Translations under genes and position numbers: made by a program | Notes under the pieces: generated by a model | What the model was told of the DNA's origin: nothing | The model's input: the letters and a program-made list of their open reading frames with translations, nothing else | Database searches by the model: none | Part shown: one piece after another, positions 15,194 to 23,325 of the stretch | How positions within the stretch are numbered: the first letter of the stretch is position 1 | Layout of the letters: every line of letters begins with the position of its first letter | Source: JAFGMQ01 sp036733345 | GTDB lineage: Bacteria; Desulfobacterota; DSM-4660; Desulfatiglandales; Desulfatiglandaceae | DNA length: 36,266 nt | Assembly (NCBI GenBank): GCA_036733345.1 | Contig: DAINAR010000031.1 | Coordinates: forward strand, 1-36,266 | Direction: 5' to 3'

Positions 15194-15804
15194 GGCTGAA
15201 CTATGTGTCCTGCACGGGATAGGGTATCGGCTATGTCATACATATTTGAGACAATGCCGACAGCAACTTTTTCGGTGATACCAAAATAATTGGCGCAAGT
15301 GCCGCAAACGAGTATTTTAATTCCTTTTTCCTCAAGTTTTTGTAAGTCATCAAGCACATCAGAACCTTCAATTGCCAGCTTCACACCTGCGTTGTAGAAT
15401 ATCATCACATCTGGCCCGGCTTCGAGGTCTATTACAGTATGAATAAAGGCCTTCATGAGGATGGTACCGAGCTCATCGCTTCCTTTACCCATAGTATCTG
15501 AGATAATAGAAAAAACAGTGGGACCGGCAGAAGCAGAAGGAATTTCGGCAGGTAAGGGCTTTTCCGAGTCCTGATTGTTTATTTCCGTTGCAGCCTCTTT
15601 TTTTATTTTTAACTTAAAAATCCCCTCCGATTCGTCAGTAACCTCAACAGAGCATCCTGCGCTGGTGGCAAATCGTTTGACGTTCTCCACTGATATTGCA
15701 TTGTCCACAATCACTACAACGTCGCTGTAAGACTCCAGTGCATTTTTTGTAAGAATAACCGGCTGGGGACAGGCAAGTCCTTTCGCATTGACTATTTCAG
15801 GCAT
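15190..15804 (-). CDS. yedF: YedF, sulfurtransferase-like selenium metabolism protein
   Basis: 204 residues in two domains. The N-terminal TusA-like fold has the CPxP motif (GLACPQPVILTKNAL), with the reactive cysteine near residue 11. The C-terminal DsrE-like domain has PTVFSIISDTMGKGSDELG and ends with a second cysteine motif, KILVCGTCANYFGI. This two-domain layout defines YedF, linked to SelD and selenium-dependent hydroxylases. I start at ATG 15804, because the ATG five codons upstream contains the AAGGAG that serves as its Shine-Dalgarno. It lies 29 bp after the cysteine desulfurase and overlaps DUF3343. Confidence 0.9.
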   Translation of the reverse strand: MPEIVNAKGLACPQPVILTKNALESYSDVVVIVDNAISVENVKRFATSAGCSVEVTDESEGIFKLKIKKEAATEINNQDSEKPLPAEIPSASAGPTVFSIISDTMGKGSDELGTILMKAFIHTVIDLEAGPDVMIFYNAGVKLAIEGSDVLDDLQKLEEKGIKILVCGTCANYFGITEKVAVGIVSNMYDIADTLSRAGHIVQP

Positions 15805-15833
15805 AACAATCTCCTTCATAAATCTGTCTGTTT

Positions 15834-16994
15834 TTATTTTTTATGCTCCCGGGAAAGTATTTCAATTGCATTAATAGCGGTCCTGATCTCTTCTTTAGTG
15901 GTGAACATACCGAAACTGAAACGAACTGTTCCATCAGGGAATGTTCCGATTGTGCGGTGCGCGGACGGAGCACAGTGAAGTCCGGGTCTGGACATGATAT
16001 TGAAGCGCTCGTCAAGCTCAAAGGATATCTCCGACGGGCTCAATCCTTCAATCGTGAAAGAGACCAGCGCGGTACGCATTTGGGGATTTATATCCCCGTA
16101 TACCTTTACTCCCTTTATCGAAGAGATGCCGTCCAGGAATAATTCTGTAACGGCAATTTCATGTTTCCGTATGTTTTCAATCCCGACAGCAGCTACATGA
16201 GAGGCGCCCGCGCCGAGACCGGCTATTCCAATTGTGTTCGGCGTTCCCGATTCAAATCGGTCCGGCATAAATTCCGGATGCTCTTCAAATTCAGACCGGC
16301 TGCCCGTGCCTCCGCGTTCAAGCGGATTAATAAGCGTCTCCAATCCCTTGCGGATGTAAAATCCGCCTGTTCCCTGAGGACCGTTCAGGGATTTATGCCC
16401 GGTGAAAACCAGAAAATCTATATTGTCCTTTAATACATTGATGGGCAGGTTTCCTGCGCTCTGAGCGGCATCCACGCAGACAAGCACATCTCTTGTTCGT
16501 GCCCTTTCTGCAATCTCGGCAATGGGCATGATTGTGCCGGTGACGTTGGATGCATGCGTAATGATTATCATCCTGGTATTCTTTTTGATCGTGGCAATAA
16601 TATCATCGGGGGAGATATCTCCTTTGCAGGAGCATTGCACAACGCTTAATTCAATCCCTTCCGCTTCAAGAGCCCGCAGGGGCCTCATGACGGAATTGTG
16701 TTCCATGCTGGATGTGATGACGTTGTCTCCGGGTCTCAGGAGTCCGCGCACAATGGTATTTATCCCTTCCGTGGCATTACGCGTAAAGATGACAGTATGA
16801 GGGTCTTCTGCACCAAGCAGAGAAGCTATAGTCTCGCGGGCATTAAAGATGATGCGTGATGCCTCGAGGGAAAGCCTGTGACCTGAACGTCCCGGATTTG
16901 CCCCCACATTGGCATTGAATTCCGCCATTGCCTTTATCATTACTTCAGGTTTAGGCCATGATGTAGCAGCATTATCAAAATATATACAATCCAT
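15834..16994 (-). CDS. Cysteine desulfurase family protein (selenium-cluster type)
   Basis: 386-residue PLP enzyme of aminotransferase class V that would take sulfur (or selenium) from cysteine (selenocysteine). The N-terminal YFDNAATSWPKP, NATEGINTI, the cofactor aspartate in VCVDAAQSAG, and the Schiff-base lysine in FTGHKSLNGPQG are all present. The C-terminal RPGLHCAPSAHRTIGT has the catalytic cysteine. The SWPKP and HCAPSAH variants fit the subgroup found beside YedF and DUF3343 rather than housekeeping IscS. An AGGAG Shine-Dalgarno lies upstream. It probably feeds the YedF/DUF3343 carriers encoded directly downstream. Confidence 0.92.
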   Translation of the reverse strand: MDCIYFDNAATSWPKPEVMIKAMAEFNANVGANPGRSGHRLSLEASRIIFNARETIASLLGAEDPHTVIFTRNATEGINTIVRGLLRPGDNVITSSMEHNSVMRPLRALEAEGIELSVVQCSCKGDISPDDIIATIKKNTRMIIITHASNVTGTIMPIAEIAERARTRDVLVCVDAAQSAGNLPINVLKDNIDFLVFTGHKSLNGPQGTGGFYIRKGLETLINPLERGGTGSRSEFEEHPEFMPDRFESGTPNTIGIAGLGAGASHVAAVGIENIRKHEIAVTELFLDGISSIKGVKVYGDINPQMRTALVSFTIEGLSPSEISFELDERFNIMSRPGLHCAPSAHRTIGTFPDGTVRFSFGMFTTKEEIRTAINAIEILSREHKK

Positions 16995-17115
16995 TTCTTA
17001 ACAAAACTCCTGTAAAGCTTCTGTTCATGTTCGACGTCATGCAGGAACAGGGTGTTTTGAGATAGTATTCGGCAAGAGCTCTTACAAGGTCCTCCGCATC
17101 CTCCCTTATATCCAT
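16975..17115 (-). other. Doubtful 46-residue open frame in the 247-bp gap before the desulfurase
   Basis: A frame beginning MDIREDAEDLVRALAEYY at 17115 overlaps the start of the desulfurase gene and ends at a TGA at 16975. It has no Shine-Dalgarno. Just upstream another frame without a start ends as KREEGKKKAGIYCA. Both look protein-like and could be remnants of one degraded gene, or chance. I cannot assign either. Confidence 0.2.
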
Positions 17116-17241
17116 GGCTCTGATCAGTTTATGTGGGGCTTAAGCACAATAAATCCCCGCTTTCTTTTTTCCCTCTTCACGTTTTGCCTGCAGATGAGCG
17201 AGTACCCTTTTCGTCTGTATTCTAAATATTCCTTCCTGAAC

Positions 17242-18066
17242 TCAATTGTTTTTTTGCATTTTTTCTTCCAGGAAAGACTGTAATAGCGAACGCGTATGGT
17301 TTACCTCTTGTTTTTCGTTAAGTTCAATCAGCCACCAGTCGCATTTTGTGCCGAGTAATTCCGACAACAACGGTCGGATTAAATCCAATCCCTTCGGAGC
17401 CACATGATATGGTTCCAGCGTTTTTTCATCGATTTTTTCTATTTCGTATATGTGAGCGTTGACAATATAAGATGAAAAGGTTCTTAAGAAATCAATGCTC
17501 GTGCCATGATTATTCAATACCCATGGGCATGCATTTGCATGACCTATGTCAAATGTTACACCAGCACTGGATCCCTCAATTATCTCAAGAAACTCGTGGG
17601 GATTGTTTGCCCATCCTTTAGTAAGATTTTCCAGGCAGACGGTTATCTTTTGTTCTTTGCCGTAGGAGACAAGATCTGATAAATGGGCCAGGGCTGTTTC
17701 ATATCTAAGTTCATCCATCGATTTCATCCCCAGCCCGATATGAACCGTTGCGTATTCACCATTATGGCTGTTGATGAATTCAACACAGTCTTTATGAAAT
17801 TCAAATGAATTTTTTGCCTTTTTTATATCAGTATGTGCTATCTCCATCGAAAAGAACTGGAGATGATATCTTATTTCAAAACCCTCCCTGGAGATTTTTT
17901 CGATATTCGCCGTTTCCTTTTGTAGATCTGAGGCATTTTTTGCATCGGGACTCAATGTATAGTCTATGCCGCTCAGATTATGTTCCATGCAATAATCAAT
18001 CAATTGCTGAACACAAGGGAATGCTTTATTACTGACAGCAATAACTGGACGTACATTCGTTTCCAT
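17242..18066 (-). CDS. Sugar phosphate isomerase/epimerase-like TIM-barrel protein
   Basis: 274 residues of the xylose-isomerase-like/AP endonuclease 2 superfamily. The alternating strand-helix pattern is clear, with metal-ligand-type motifs in the right places: VCLENLTKGW (Glu), VTFDIGHANAC (Asp and His), IVNAHIYEI (His) and WWLIELNE near the end. Such proteins isomerise sugars or polyols; the exact substrate cannot be read. It lies 39 bp downstream of the dehydratase activase on the same strand and ~250 bp before the cysteine desulfurase, so it may be co-transcribed with either. An AAAGG Shine-Dalgarno is present. Confidence 0.82.
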   Translation of the reverse strand: METNVRPVIAVSNKAFPCVQQLIDYCMEHNLSGIDYTLSPDAKNASDLQKETANIEKISREGFEIRYHLQFFSMEIAHTDIKKAKNSFEFHKDCVEFINSHNGEYATVHIGLGMKSMDELRYETALAHLSDLVSYGKEQKITVCLENLTKGWANNPHEFLEIIEGSSAGVTFDIGHANACPWVLNNHGTSIDFLRTFSSYIVNAHIYEIEKIDEKTLEPYHVAPKGLDLIRPLLSELLGTKCDWWLIELNEKQEVNHTRSLLQSFLEEKMQKNN

Positions 18067-18105
18067 TTCTAAGAACCTTTCTAATTATTTTTGCTTTTTG
18101 GTTAT

Positions 18106-18864
18106 TTATTTTATTTCACCTGCCAGTAATGCAGCTCCCAGAGCACCGACCATCTGCGGATCATTCGGGCAAAGCACCTTGCGTCCCAGTTTTTCCTCAA
18201 GGAGTAACCGCATGCACGGGTTATTGGCCACACCGCCTGTGAAAACAATATCACCCTCTGCTGACACGCGACTGATCATGCCGGCAGCTCTGCGAATGAC
18301 GCTGGCGTGCAATCCCCTGGCGATTTCCCTGCGATTCTGTCCCTTGGCAATCAGGGATGTGACTTCAGATTCAGCGAATACCGTGCACATGCTGGAAATA
18401 TTGAGTTCCCTTTGAGCCGGCAAAGCCTCCAAACCGAAACCTTCAATACTAAAGCCCAGGGTTTTAGCCATGATCTCGAGGAATTTTCCGGTACCGGCGG
18501 CGCAGCGGTCATTCATTTCGAATTTTTTCACCTTGCCGTTTGCTGTCAGTGCAATGGCTTTGCTGTCCTGTCCTCCGATATCAAGGACGGTAAGCGCGGC
18601 GGGGAAAAATGCACGTGCGCCCCTGGCATGAGCCTTGATTTCGGTAACCGTTGGCGCATCAAATGACATCTCAAACAGGTTACGACCATAGCCCGTGGCC
18701 ATGATACGGTCATAACTTACGCCATTGATCATTTTCCTGGCTTCGGCCATAGGATCAAACCCGGTATCTGACTGGGTACTAAAAACGATATCTCCTGTTT
18801 CGTTCACAATCACAAGCTCAATAGTGCGCGAGCCAATGTCGATTCCTGCAAAATGGGTGCTCAC
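18106..18864 (-). CDS. ATP-dependent activase of a 2-hydroxyacyl-CoA dehydratase-type enzyme (double-cubane reductase)
   Basis: About 252 residues of the HgdC/BcrAD/YjiL ASKHA ATPase family, which use ATP and a [4Fe-4S] cluster between two subunits to drive a low-potential electron onto the partner. Visible motifs are FAGIDIGSRTIELV (phosphate-1), TVLDIGGQDSKAI, the cluster cysteines in NDRCAAGTGKFLE and SSMCTVFAESEV, and the C-terminal FTGGVANNPCMR. I choose GTG 18864 with a TGAGG Shine-Dalgarno; the ATG at 18897 overlaps the upstream stop and has no conserved extension. It sits 16 bp downstream of the dehydratase-like gene, which is its natural electron acceptor. Confidence 0.9.
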   Translation of the reverse strand: MSTHFAGIDIGSRTIELVIVNETGDIVFSTQSDTGFDPMAEARKMINGVSYDRIMATGYGRNLFEMSFDAPTVTEIKAHARGARAFFPAALTVLDIGGQDSKAIALTANGKVKKFEMNDRCAAGTGKFLEIMAKTLGFSIEGFGLEALPAQRELNISSMCTVFAESEVTSLIAKGQNRREIARGLHASVIRRAAGMISRVSAEGDIVFTGGVANNPCMRLLLEEKLGRKVLCPNDPQMVGALGAALLAGEIK

Positions 18865-18880
18865 ATTAACCTCATTAAAT

Positions 18881-20158
18881 CTATTTGAGCTGCTCAATAA
18901 AGGCTTCGATTCTTGTTTTCAATTGGCCCATATCCTCAATACTGTAATCGGTTTCGATTCGCAGGCAGGGGATATTGTTATTTTCAAGGACATTTTCAAC
19001 CGGTATTGATTCCATAAGATAGGGCTGGCAGAACTGTAAACCATAATGAATTACTCCGTCAGCCCTGCAGGAGGCGGCTAATTCCTGAATATGTTCCAGG
19101 CGTTCCGGATTTGGTGTGAAGATTGCACAATCCACCTGAAAATAGCGATCCACGATGGCTTCCATCATTTCATCGACCGTGTTTCCGGAATCATCCGTGA
19201 GGTTGCGTGTACCGCGTTCACCCACACAGGATTCCTCGCCCACGATCACGGCACCGGATGTTTCCACGATGAAGGGCAGTTTCCAGTTGGGCACTGCCTG
19301 AGGACAGCCGGATAAGAGAATGCGGGGAGTCTTCTCCGGAAAAGCACCTTTTTTCTCTTCAATCCGGATTTCAAGTTCATCACAGATCTTGTTCACTGAA
19401 TCCGTAAACCGGGCAGGGTTGTCGTAAAAGAAGACCTGGTTGGCCAGGAGCGCATCCAGGCCGGATATGGGTGCAGGGTCAGCCTTGCGCAGTGATGAGA
19501 TCCGGTGAAGGGCAGTGCGTTTGGCATTCACCGTATTGATCGCCTGCTTCAGGGATTCAGGTGTTATGGTTACACCTGTGAGAATTTCAGCCGCAGACCT
19601 GAAACGATTATACTCAGCTCTAAGGAGTGCTTTGCCATGTTCTGATTTTACCTGAGGAAGGTCCATCACATAGAGATTTTCCACAAGGTTGTTTAAGGAT
19701 TCATAAGATTTTTTTTTGCCGTCACAGGTGTTCTCACCGACAATCATGTCTGCACTTTCAAGATATGGACAGACCCTTCCGAGCTTGAACCCGAAGGCTG
19801 ATTTGATTAGTGCACAGGTGTTGCGTGGCAGAAGCTTTTCCACTTCCTCCATGGCAAAATCAGCTCCTGAGCACAGCCCTACAAGAGTGGCGTTGGCAGC
19901 CAGAACAATTTCTTCAGGCACAAAGACACAGAAAGAACCGATAATTTTCCGTCCGGTTTCTTTTTCATTCATTAATTCCTTTATGCGAAGGCCGTGCACT
20001 TCGCTCATGACGAAGTCAAAATAATTCATACCTTCCGGTCGGTTTTTTTGTGATAAATAAATATCGTTATAGGCATTTCCAAGGATGCCCAGGAGTGCGT
20101 CATGGGCATCAAGATCAAGGCCAAGATCTGTCCACATTGAACGGTATTCCTCACTCAT
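18881..20158 (-). CDS. Double-cubane cluster-type protein, 2-hydroxyacyl-CoA dehydratase D family (YjiM-like)
   Basis: 425 residues with the HgdB-type two-domain fold in one subunit. Cysteines lie in CSGADF, NTCALIKSAFG, GRVCPYLESAD, GENTCDGKKKSYE, LSGCPQAVPNW, GEESCVGERG and LQFCQPY; the TCDGKKKxYE and final Cys motifs are typical. The lack of a second dehydratase subunit and the pairing with one activase fit the YjiM/double-cubane cluster protein branch, which reduces small molecules such as acetylene in vitro, rather than a fermentative dehydratase. The physiological substrate of this branch is unknown. It starts the minus-strand operon (AAAGGAG Shine-Dalgarno), with a 600-bp divergent gap upstream. 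Confidence 0.86.
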   Translation of the reverse strand: MSEEYRSMWTDLGLDLDAHDALLGILGNAYNDIYLSQKNRPEGMNYFDFVMSEVHGLRIKELMNEKETGRKIIGSFCVFVPEEIVLAANATLVGLCSGADFAMEEVEKLLPRNTCALIKSAFGFKLGRVCPYLESADMIVGENTCDGKKKSYESLNNLVENLYVMDLPQVKSEHGKALLRAEYNRFRSAAEILTGVTITPESLKQAINTVNAKRTALHRISSLRKADPAPISGLDALLANQVFFYDNPARFTDSVNKICDELEIRIEEKKGAFPEKTPRILLSGCPQAVPNWKLPFIVETSGAVIVGEESCVGERGTRNLTDDSGNTVDEMMEAIVDRYFQVDCAIFTPNPERLEHIQELAASCRADGVIHYGLQFCQPYLMESIPVENVLENNNIPCLRIETDYSIEDMGQLKTRIEAFIEQLK

Positions 20159-20441
20159 TATTTTCTCCTTTCAGTAGCTTTCCCATATGCCCGGTTCGAC
20201 ATCAATCCGGATGGGAGATATAAATTGCTCGTGTGTTTTTTTAATCCTGATTAGTCAGCGAGAGTTAGGCCAGGTCTATACCTGAGACAACAGAAATGAT
20301 CTGAATAAAGATTAATTGGGAGTGACAGGTTAGATACGATTCTGGCATACGGCTTCGTCTAACAAGCCCGGTTAGATGAACAAAATCCTCAGGTAAAGCC
20401 AAAATCGTCTATCATACAGGTCCTCTTGGAAGATTTAATTT

Positions 20442-20470
20442 TTGACGGCTTTGGGAAAAGTTCAATTTCT
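20442..20470 (+). repeat. Decayed partial copy of the MITE-like repeat end
   Basis: TTGACGGCTTTGGGAAAAGT and the bases after it match the left end of the element at 24137-24165 in all but about four of 29 positions. Only this end is recognisable here; the rest is lost or absent. Confidence 0.6.
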
Positions 20471-20624
20471 GTCCTCGTCCTTGGCCAGAATTGAACATCC
20501 TTCATGTTTCAGCAGTATATATTATAGGGGAATATTATATGTCAAACAGGAAATTACGATATTAAAATTTACTTTTATAGAAAAATCCGATGGGTATTTG
20601 CGACCAACTCAGGTCAACTTTATG

Positions 20625-20654
20625 TTGACATGGAGTGATCACCATATTAAGAAT
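20625..20654 (+). promoter_or_regulatory. Possible promoter with embedded palindrome before the ABC importer
   Basis: An exact TTGACA (20625-20630) is followed after 18 bases by AAGAAT (20649-20654). The 8-bp palindrome GTGATCAC (20635-20642) sits between them, where a repressor would block polymerase. The -10 is weak, so this is tentative. Confidence 0.35.
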
Positions 20655-20707
20655 AATTTTAACAGGGGCACGAAGTCCTTCAATAATAAAGTAATTGAAA
20701 AGACATA

Positions 20708-20756
20708 AGCCATGAAGGCAATCTCTCCATGAAGGGGAGTGCTTTCATGGCTTTTT
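20708..20756 (+). terminator. Terminator-like leader hairpin just upstream of the ABC importer genes
   Basis: AGCCATGAA (20708-20716) pairs exactly with TTCATGGCT (20744-20752). An inner CTCC/GGGG stem closes on an ATGAA loop, and TTTTT (20752-20756) follows: a complete intrinsic terminator. It ends 15 bases before the ATG at 20772, so it cannot serve an upstream + strand gene, since there is none. It is probably an attenuator. CCTTCA at 20677-20682 could pair with TGAAGG at 20713-20718 to disrupt it. Confidence 0.65.
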
Positions 20757-20771
20757 ATTGAGGTGTGTATA

Positions 20772-22358
20772 ATGAGACGATTGAAACCTATATTGTTGTA
20801 TGTCCTGTCAGCCTGTTTAATAATCTTTATTTCGATTACACCGGCCTCATCTCAAATCAGGGAAATTCGCATTGGGGACAGCAGAGGAGACTGGGGATAC
20901 CCGAATCCTTTCCGCCATTATCCCCGCGGTCCCGGTTATATCAGGATGAGCTGGGTCTTCGACACCCTGATCTGGAAGGATCAAAATGGATACATACCTG
21001 CTCTGGCTCAGTCCTGGTCTTTTGATGAGGAAAGCCTGTGCTTCATTTTCAAACTTAATCAGGAAGCCAGGTGGCATGACAACACGCCTCTTACATCGGA
21101 GGATGTGGTCTTTACTATTGAATATTTTAAAAAGCACCCGTATCGCTGGATAACCATTGATCATATTGATAGGGCATCTGCTGAAGGGCTTTACTCTGTA
21201 AGGATATATCTTTCGAAACCTTATTCCGCATTTATTCCCGATATTGGGGGGACAATGCCCATCATTCCGAAACATATATGGGAATCAGTTGAAACCCCTG
21301 AGACATATAATGACCCCAAGGCATTCACTGGCAGCGGCCCTTATGTATTCCGGGATTTTAACAAGGCAAAGGGTATCTATCTGTATGAGGCCTTCACTGA
21401 TTATTACCAGGGACGTCCAAAGGCCGACCGACTCATATATATCCGTTCAGGAAAGCCCATGATTTCACTTCAAACAGGAGAGGTGGCCATTGCAAATATA
21501 AAACCCAATATGGCTGCCTCTCTGAAGGAAAAGGGAATGATTGTCATTAAGGATGAGCGGGGCTGGAATAAAAAGCTTATGATAAACCATAAGAAACCCC
21601 CGTTTAATAACAGAAATTTTCGCCATGCAATGGCATATGCAATAAACCGGCAGGAAATCATCGACAAATCCCATCTGGGTTTCGGCACACCAGCCTCATG
21701 TGGCCTGCTAAGCATTGATCATGAAATGTACAATCCGGAGACACCGTCATATCCGCACGATGCGAGAAAGGCCGTAAAAATAATTGAATCACTGGGATAT
21801 ACGAGAGGTGACGATGGGTATTTTGAAAAAGATGGTCGTCCCCTCACTGTTGAACTTCTGTCATCAGATATTACTGTGGCAGGCGAGAGAGTGGCGGACA
21901 GGGACGGAGAGGTCATAAAAAAACAGCTTGAGCACATAGGCATAAGTATGAATCTGGTCAACATGGAGCAGGCTACGACTGACAGCCGTGTAAAAAACTG
22001 GGAGTTTGATATTGCAATATCAGGGCACGGAGGCATATCAGGCGACCCAAGGATACTTAACGAAATGATTTCTTCACGATACGGCGCAGGTTCGGTCAAC
22101 AGTGCCCGTTACGATATCAACCCTGAACTTAACAGACTGATGGAAGCCCAGATGCTGGAAATGGATCAGCAGAAGCGGAAGAAAATAGTCTATAGAATCC
22201 AGGAACTGTATGCTGTTGATTTACCGGCGATATCGCTTTACTATCCGGATTCCATGGCCGCTTACAATCCAGCCAGGGGAATATGCTGGTTTTATACAAA
22301 AGGAGGAATAAGCAAGGGAATACCAATTCCTCAGAATAAGATGTCTCTTATAAAATGA
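20772..22358 (+). CDS. Periplasmic substrate-binding protein, SBP_bac_5 (peptide/nickel) family
   Basis: About 528 residues. A signal peptide (RRLKP then LLYVLSACLIIFISI, cleavage near ASSQ) leads into a class C binding protein. Typical blocks are WVFDTLIWKDQNGYIPALAQSW, FKLNQEARWHDNTPLTSEDVVFTI, TGSGPYVFRDF, NFRHAMAYAINRQEI and PAISLYYPDSMAAYNP. I start at ATG 20772, which has a GAGGTG Shine-Dalgarno; the GTG at 20739 lies inside the terminator-like hairpin. Members bind oligopeptides, nickel or its chelators, heme or glutathione, and sequence alone does not decide. FmdE and CooT-like genes downstream favour a metal ligand. Confidence 0.9.
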   Translation: MRRLKPILLYVLSACLIIFISITPASSQIREIRIGDSRGDWGYPNPFRHYPRGPGYIRMSWVFDTLIWKDQNGYIPALAQSWSFDEESLCFIFKLNQEARWHDNTPLTSEDVVFTIEYFKKHPYRWITIDHIDRASAEGLYSVRIYLSKPYSAFIPDIGGTMPIIPKHIWESVETPETYNDPKAFTGSGPYVFRDFNKAKGIYLYEAFTDYYQGRPKADRLIYIRSGKPMISLQTGEVAIANIKPNMAASLKEKGMIVIKDERGWNKKLMINHKKPPFNNRNFRHAMAYAINRQEIIDKSHLGFGTPASCGLLSIDHEMYNPETPSYPHDARKAVKIIESLGYTRGDDGYFEKDGRPLTVELLSSDITVAGERVADRDGEVIKKQLEHIGISMNLVNMEQATTDSRVKNWEFDIAISGHGGISGDPRILNEMISSRYGAGSVNSARYDINPELNRLMEAQMLEMDQQKRKKIVYRIQELYAVDLPAISLYYPDSMAAYNPARGICWFYTKGGISKGIPIPQNKMSLIK

Positions 22359-22359
22359 T

Positions 22360-23325
22360 ATGAAAGATGGTCATTACATAAAGCTCACGGCAGTCTATTT
22401 TTTCGCCGGCCTGGTCATGATCTATGCAAGCTACATCCTCCCGAAATGGCTTCCTGGAGATTTCGTAACAGCCATGTACTCCGATTCCAACGTGACATTG
22501 ACTGTGGAGCAGGAAGCGCAGATCAGGGCATGCTGCACAGGGAAGGAAGGTTTAAGTCGCTATTTGATTAATCTCCTGAGCCTGAAATGGGGTTATTCAT
22601 ATGCATTATTGACACCTGTCTCAGATCTGATCCTGGAAGCTCTTCCATGGACACTGCTGCTATTTGGAGGTGCCCATGCTGCTTCCATGTTGCTTGGATT
22701 TATCTTCGGGGTTGAGGCGGCCTGGAGAAGAGGCGGCTGGGTGGAAAAAATATCTGTGGGATGTATGACCATAATTGAAGGCGTGCCGGAAATCTGCACA
22801 GGGGTGGTGCTTCTCATTATTTTTGCCCTTTTCCTGGGATGGTTCCCTGCATCAGGTGGAGAGACCGCCTATGCTGTTCAGTCAACGGTAAATCGTATTC
22901 TGGACGTGGGGCATCACCTCGTCCTGCCGCTCGTCACACTTGTACTGGCATATTTCCCGGGCAACTTTCTGCTGACCCGCGGCAGCATGGTCATGGTGCT
23001 TAAAGAACAGTTCGTGCAAACCGCACGGGCAAAGGGTCTCCCTCCTGCCCGCGTCCGCTATGCCCATGCAGCGCGCAATGCCCTTTTACCCATGTTTACA
23101 CGATTCGGACTGCGAATCGCCTTTATGGTTACCGGAGTTCTCGTAGTAGAAACCATCTATTCCTACCCGGGCATGGGAACACTTCTCTTCAAGGCTATCG
23201 GGGTTCGGGATTTGCCTCTGATCCAGGGGATTGTCCTTTTTTCTTCCCTGGCTGTCCTTTTCGTTAATCTGGCCATGGAGTTTTTATACGGCATGATCGA
23301 TCCGAGGGTGAGATATGCACATTAG
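22360..23325 (+). CDS. ABC importer permease, DppB/NikB type
   Basis: 321 residues with about six membrane segments and the BPD_transp_1 EAA loop (EQFVQTARAKGLPPARVRYAHAARNALLP, about 210-240). This loop docks to the ATPase; ARAKGL is the signature of the DppB/OppB/NikB group. The N-terminal helix, then a periplasmic stretch (LTVEQEAQIRACC...GLSRYLINLL), is also typical. It starts one base after the binding-protein stop and overlaps the next permease by 11 bases, so the three are translated together. Confidence 0.92.
   Translation: MKDGHYIKLTAVYFFAGLVMIYASYILPKWLPGDFVTAMYSDSNVTLTVEQEAQIRACCTGKEGLSRYLINLLSLKWGYSYALLTPVSDLILEALPWTLLLFGGAHAASMLLGFIFGVEAAWRRGGWVEKISVGCMTIIEGVPEICTGVVLLIIFALFLGWFPASGGETAYAVQSTVNRILDVGHHLVLPLVTLVLAYFPGNFLLTRGSMVMVLKEQFVQTARAKGLPPARVRYAHAARNALLPMFTRFGLRIAFMVTGVLVVETIYSYPGMGTLLFKAIGVRDLPLIQGIVLFSSLAVLFVNLAMEFLYGMIDPRVRYAH

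Larger units (their letters stand above)
20159..20771. other. Divergent intergenic region between dehydratase and ABC operons
   Basis: No gene is supported. A frame at 20442-20708 lacks a Shine-Dalgarno and any recognisable motif. The region holds a small hairpin TCTAAC/GTTAGA at 20358-20376, a decayed copy of a repeat end at 20442-20470, a possible + strand promoter at 20625 and a terminator-like hairpin at 20708-20756. The minus-strand promoter for the dehydratase gene must also be here but I cannot pinpoint it. Confidence 0.55.

Noticed and set aside
20190..20215. tRNA-like GGTTCGA motif
   Set aside because: No acceptor, D or anticodon arms can be folded around it.
20442..20708. 88-residue open frame in the divergent gap
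   Set aside because: No Shine-Dalgarno or motif; begins in a decayed repeat and runs through the putative promoter.
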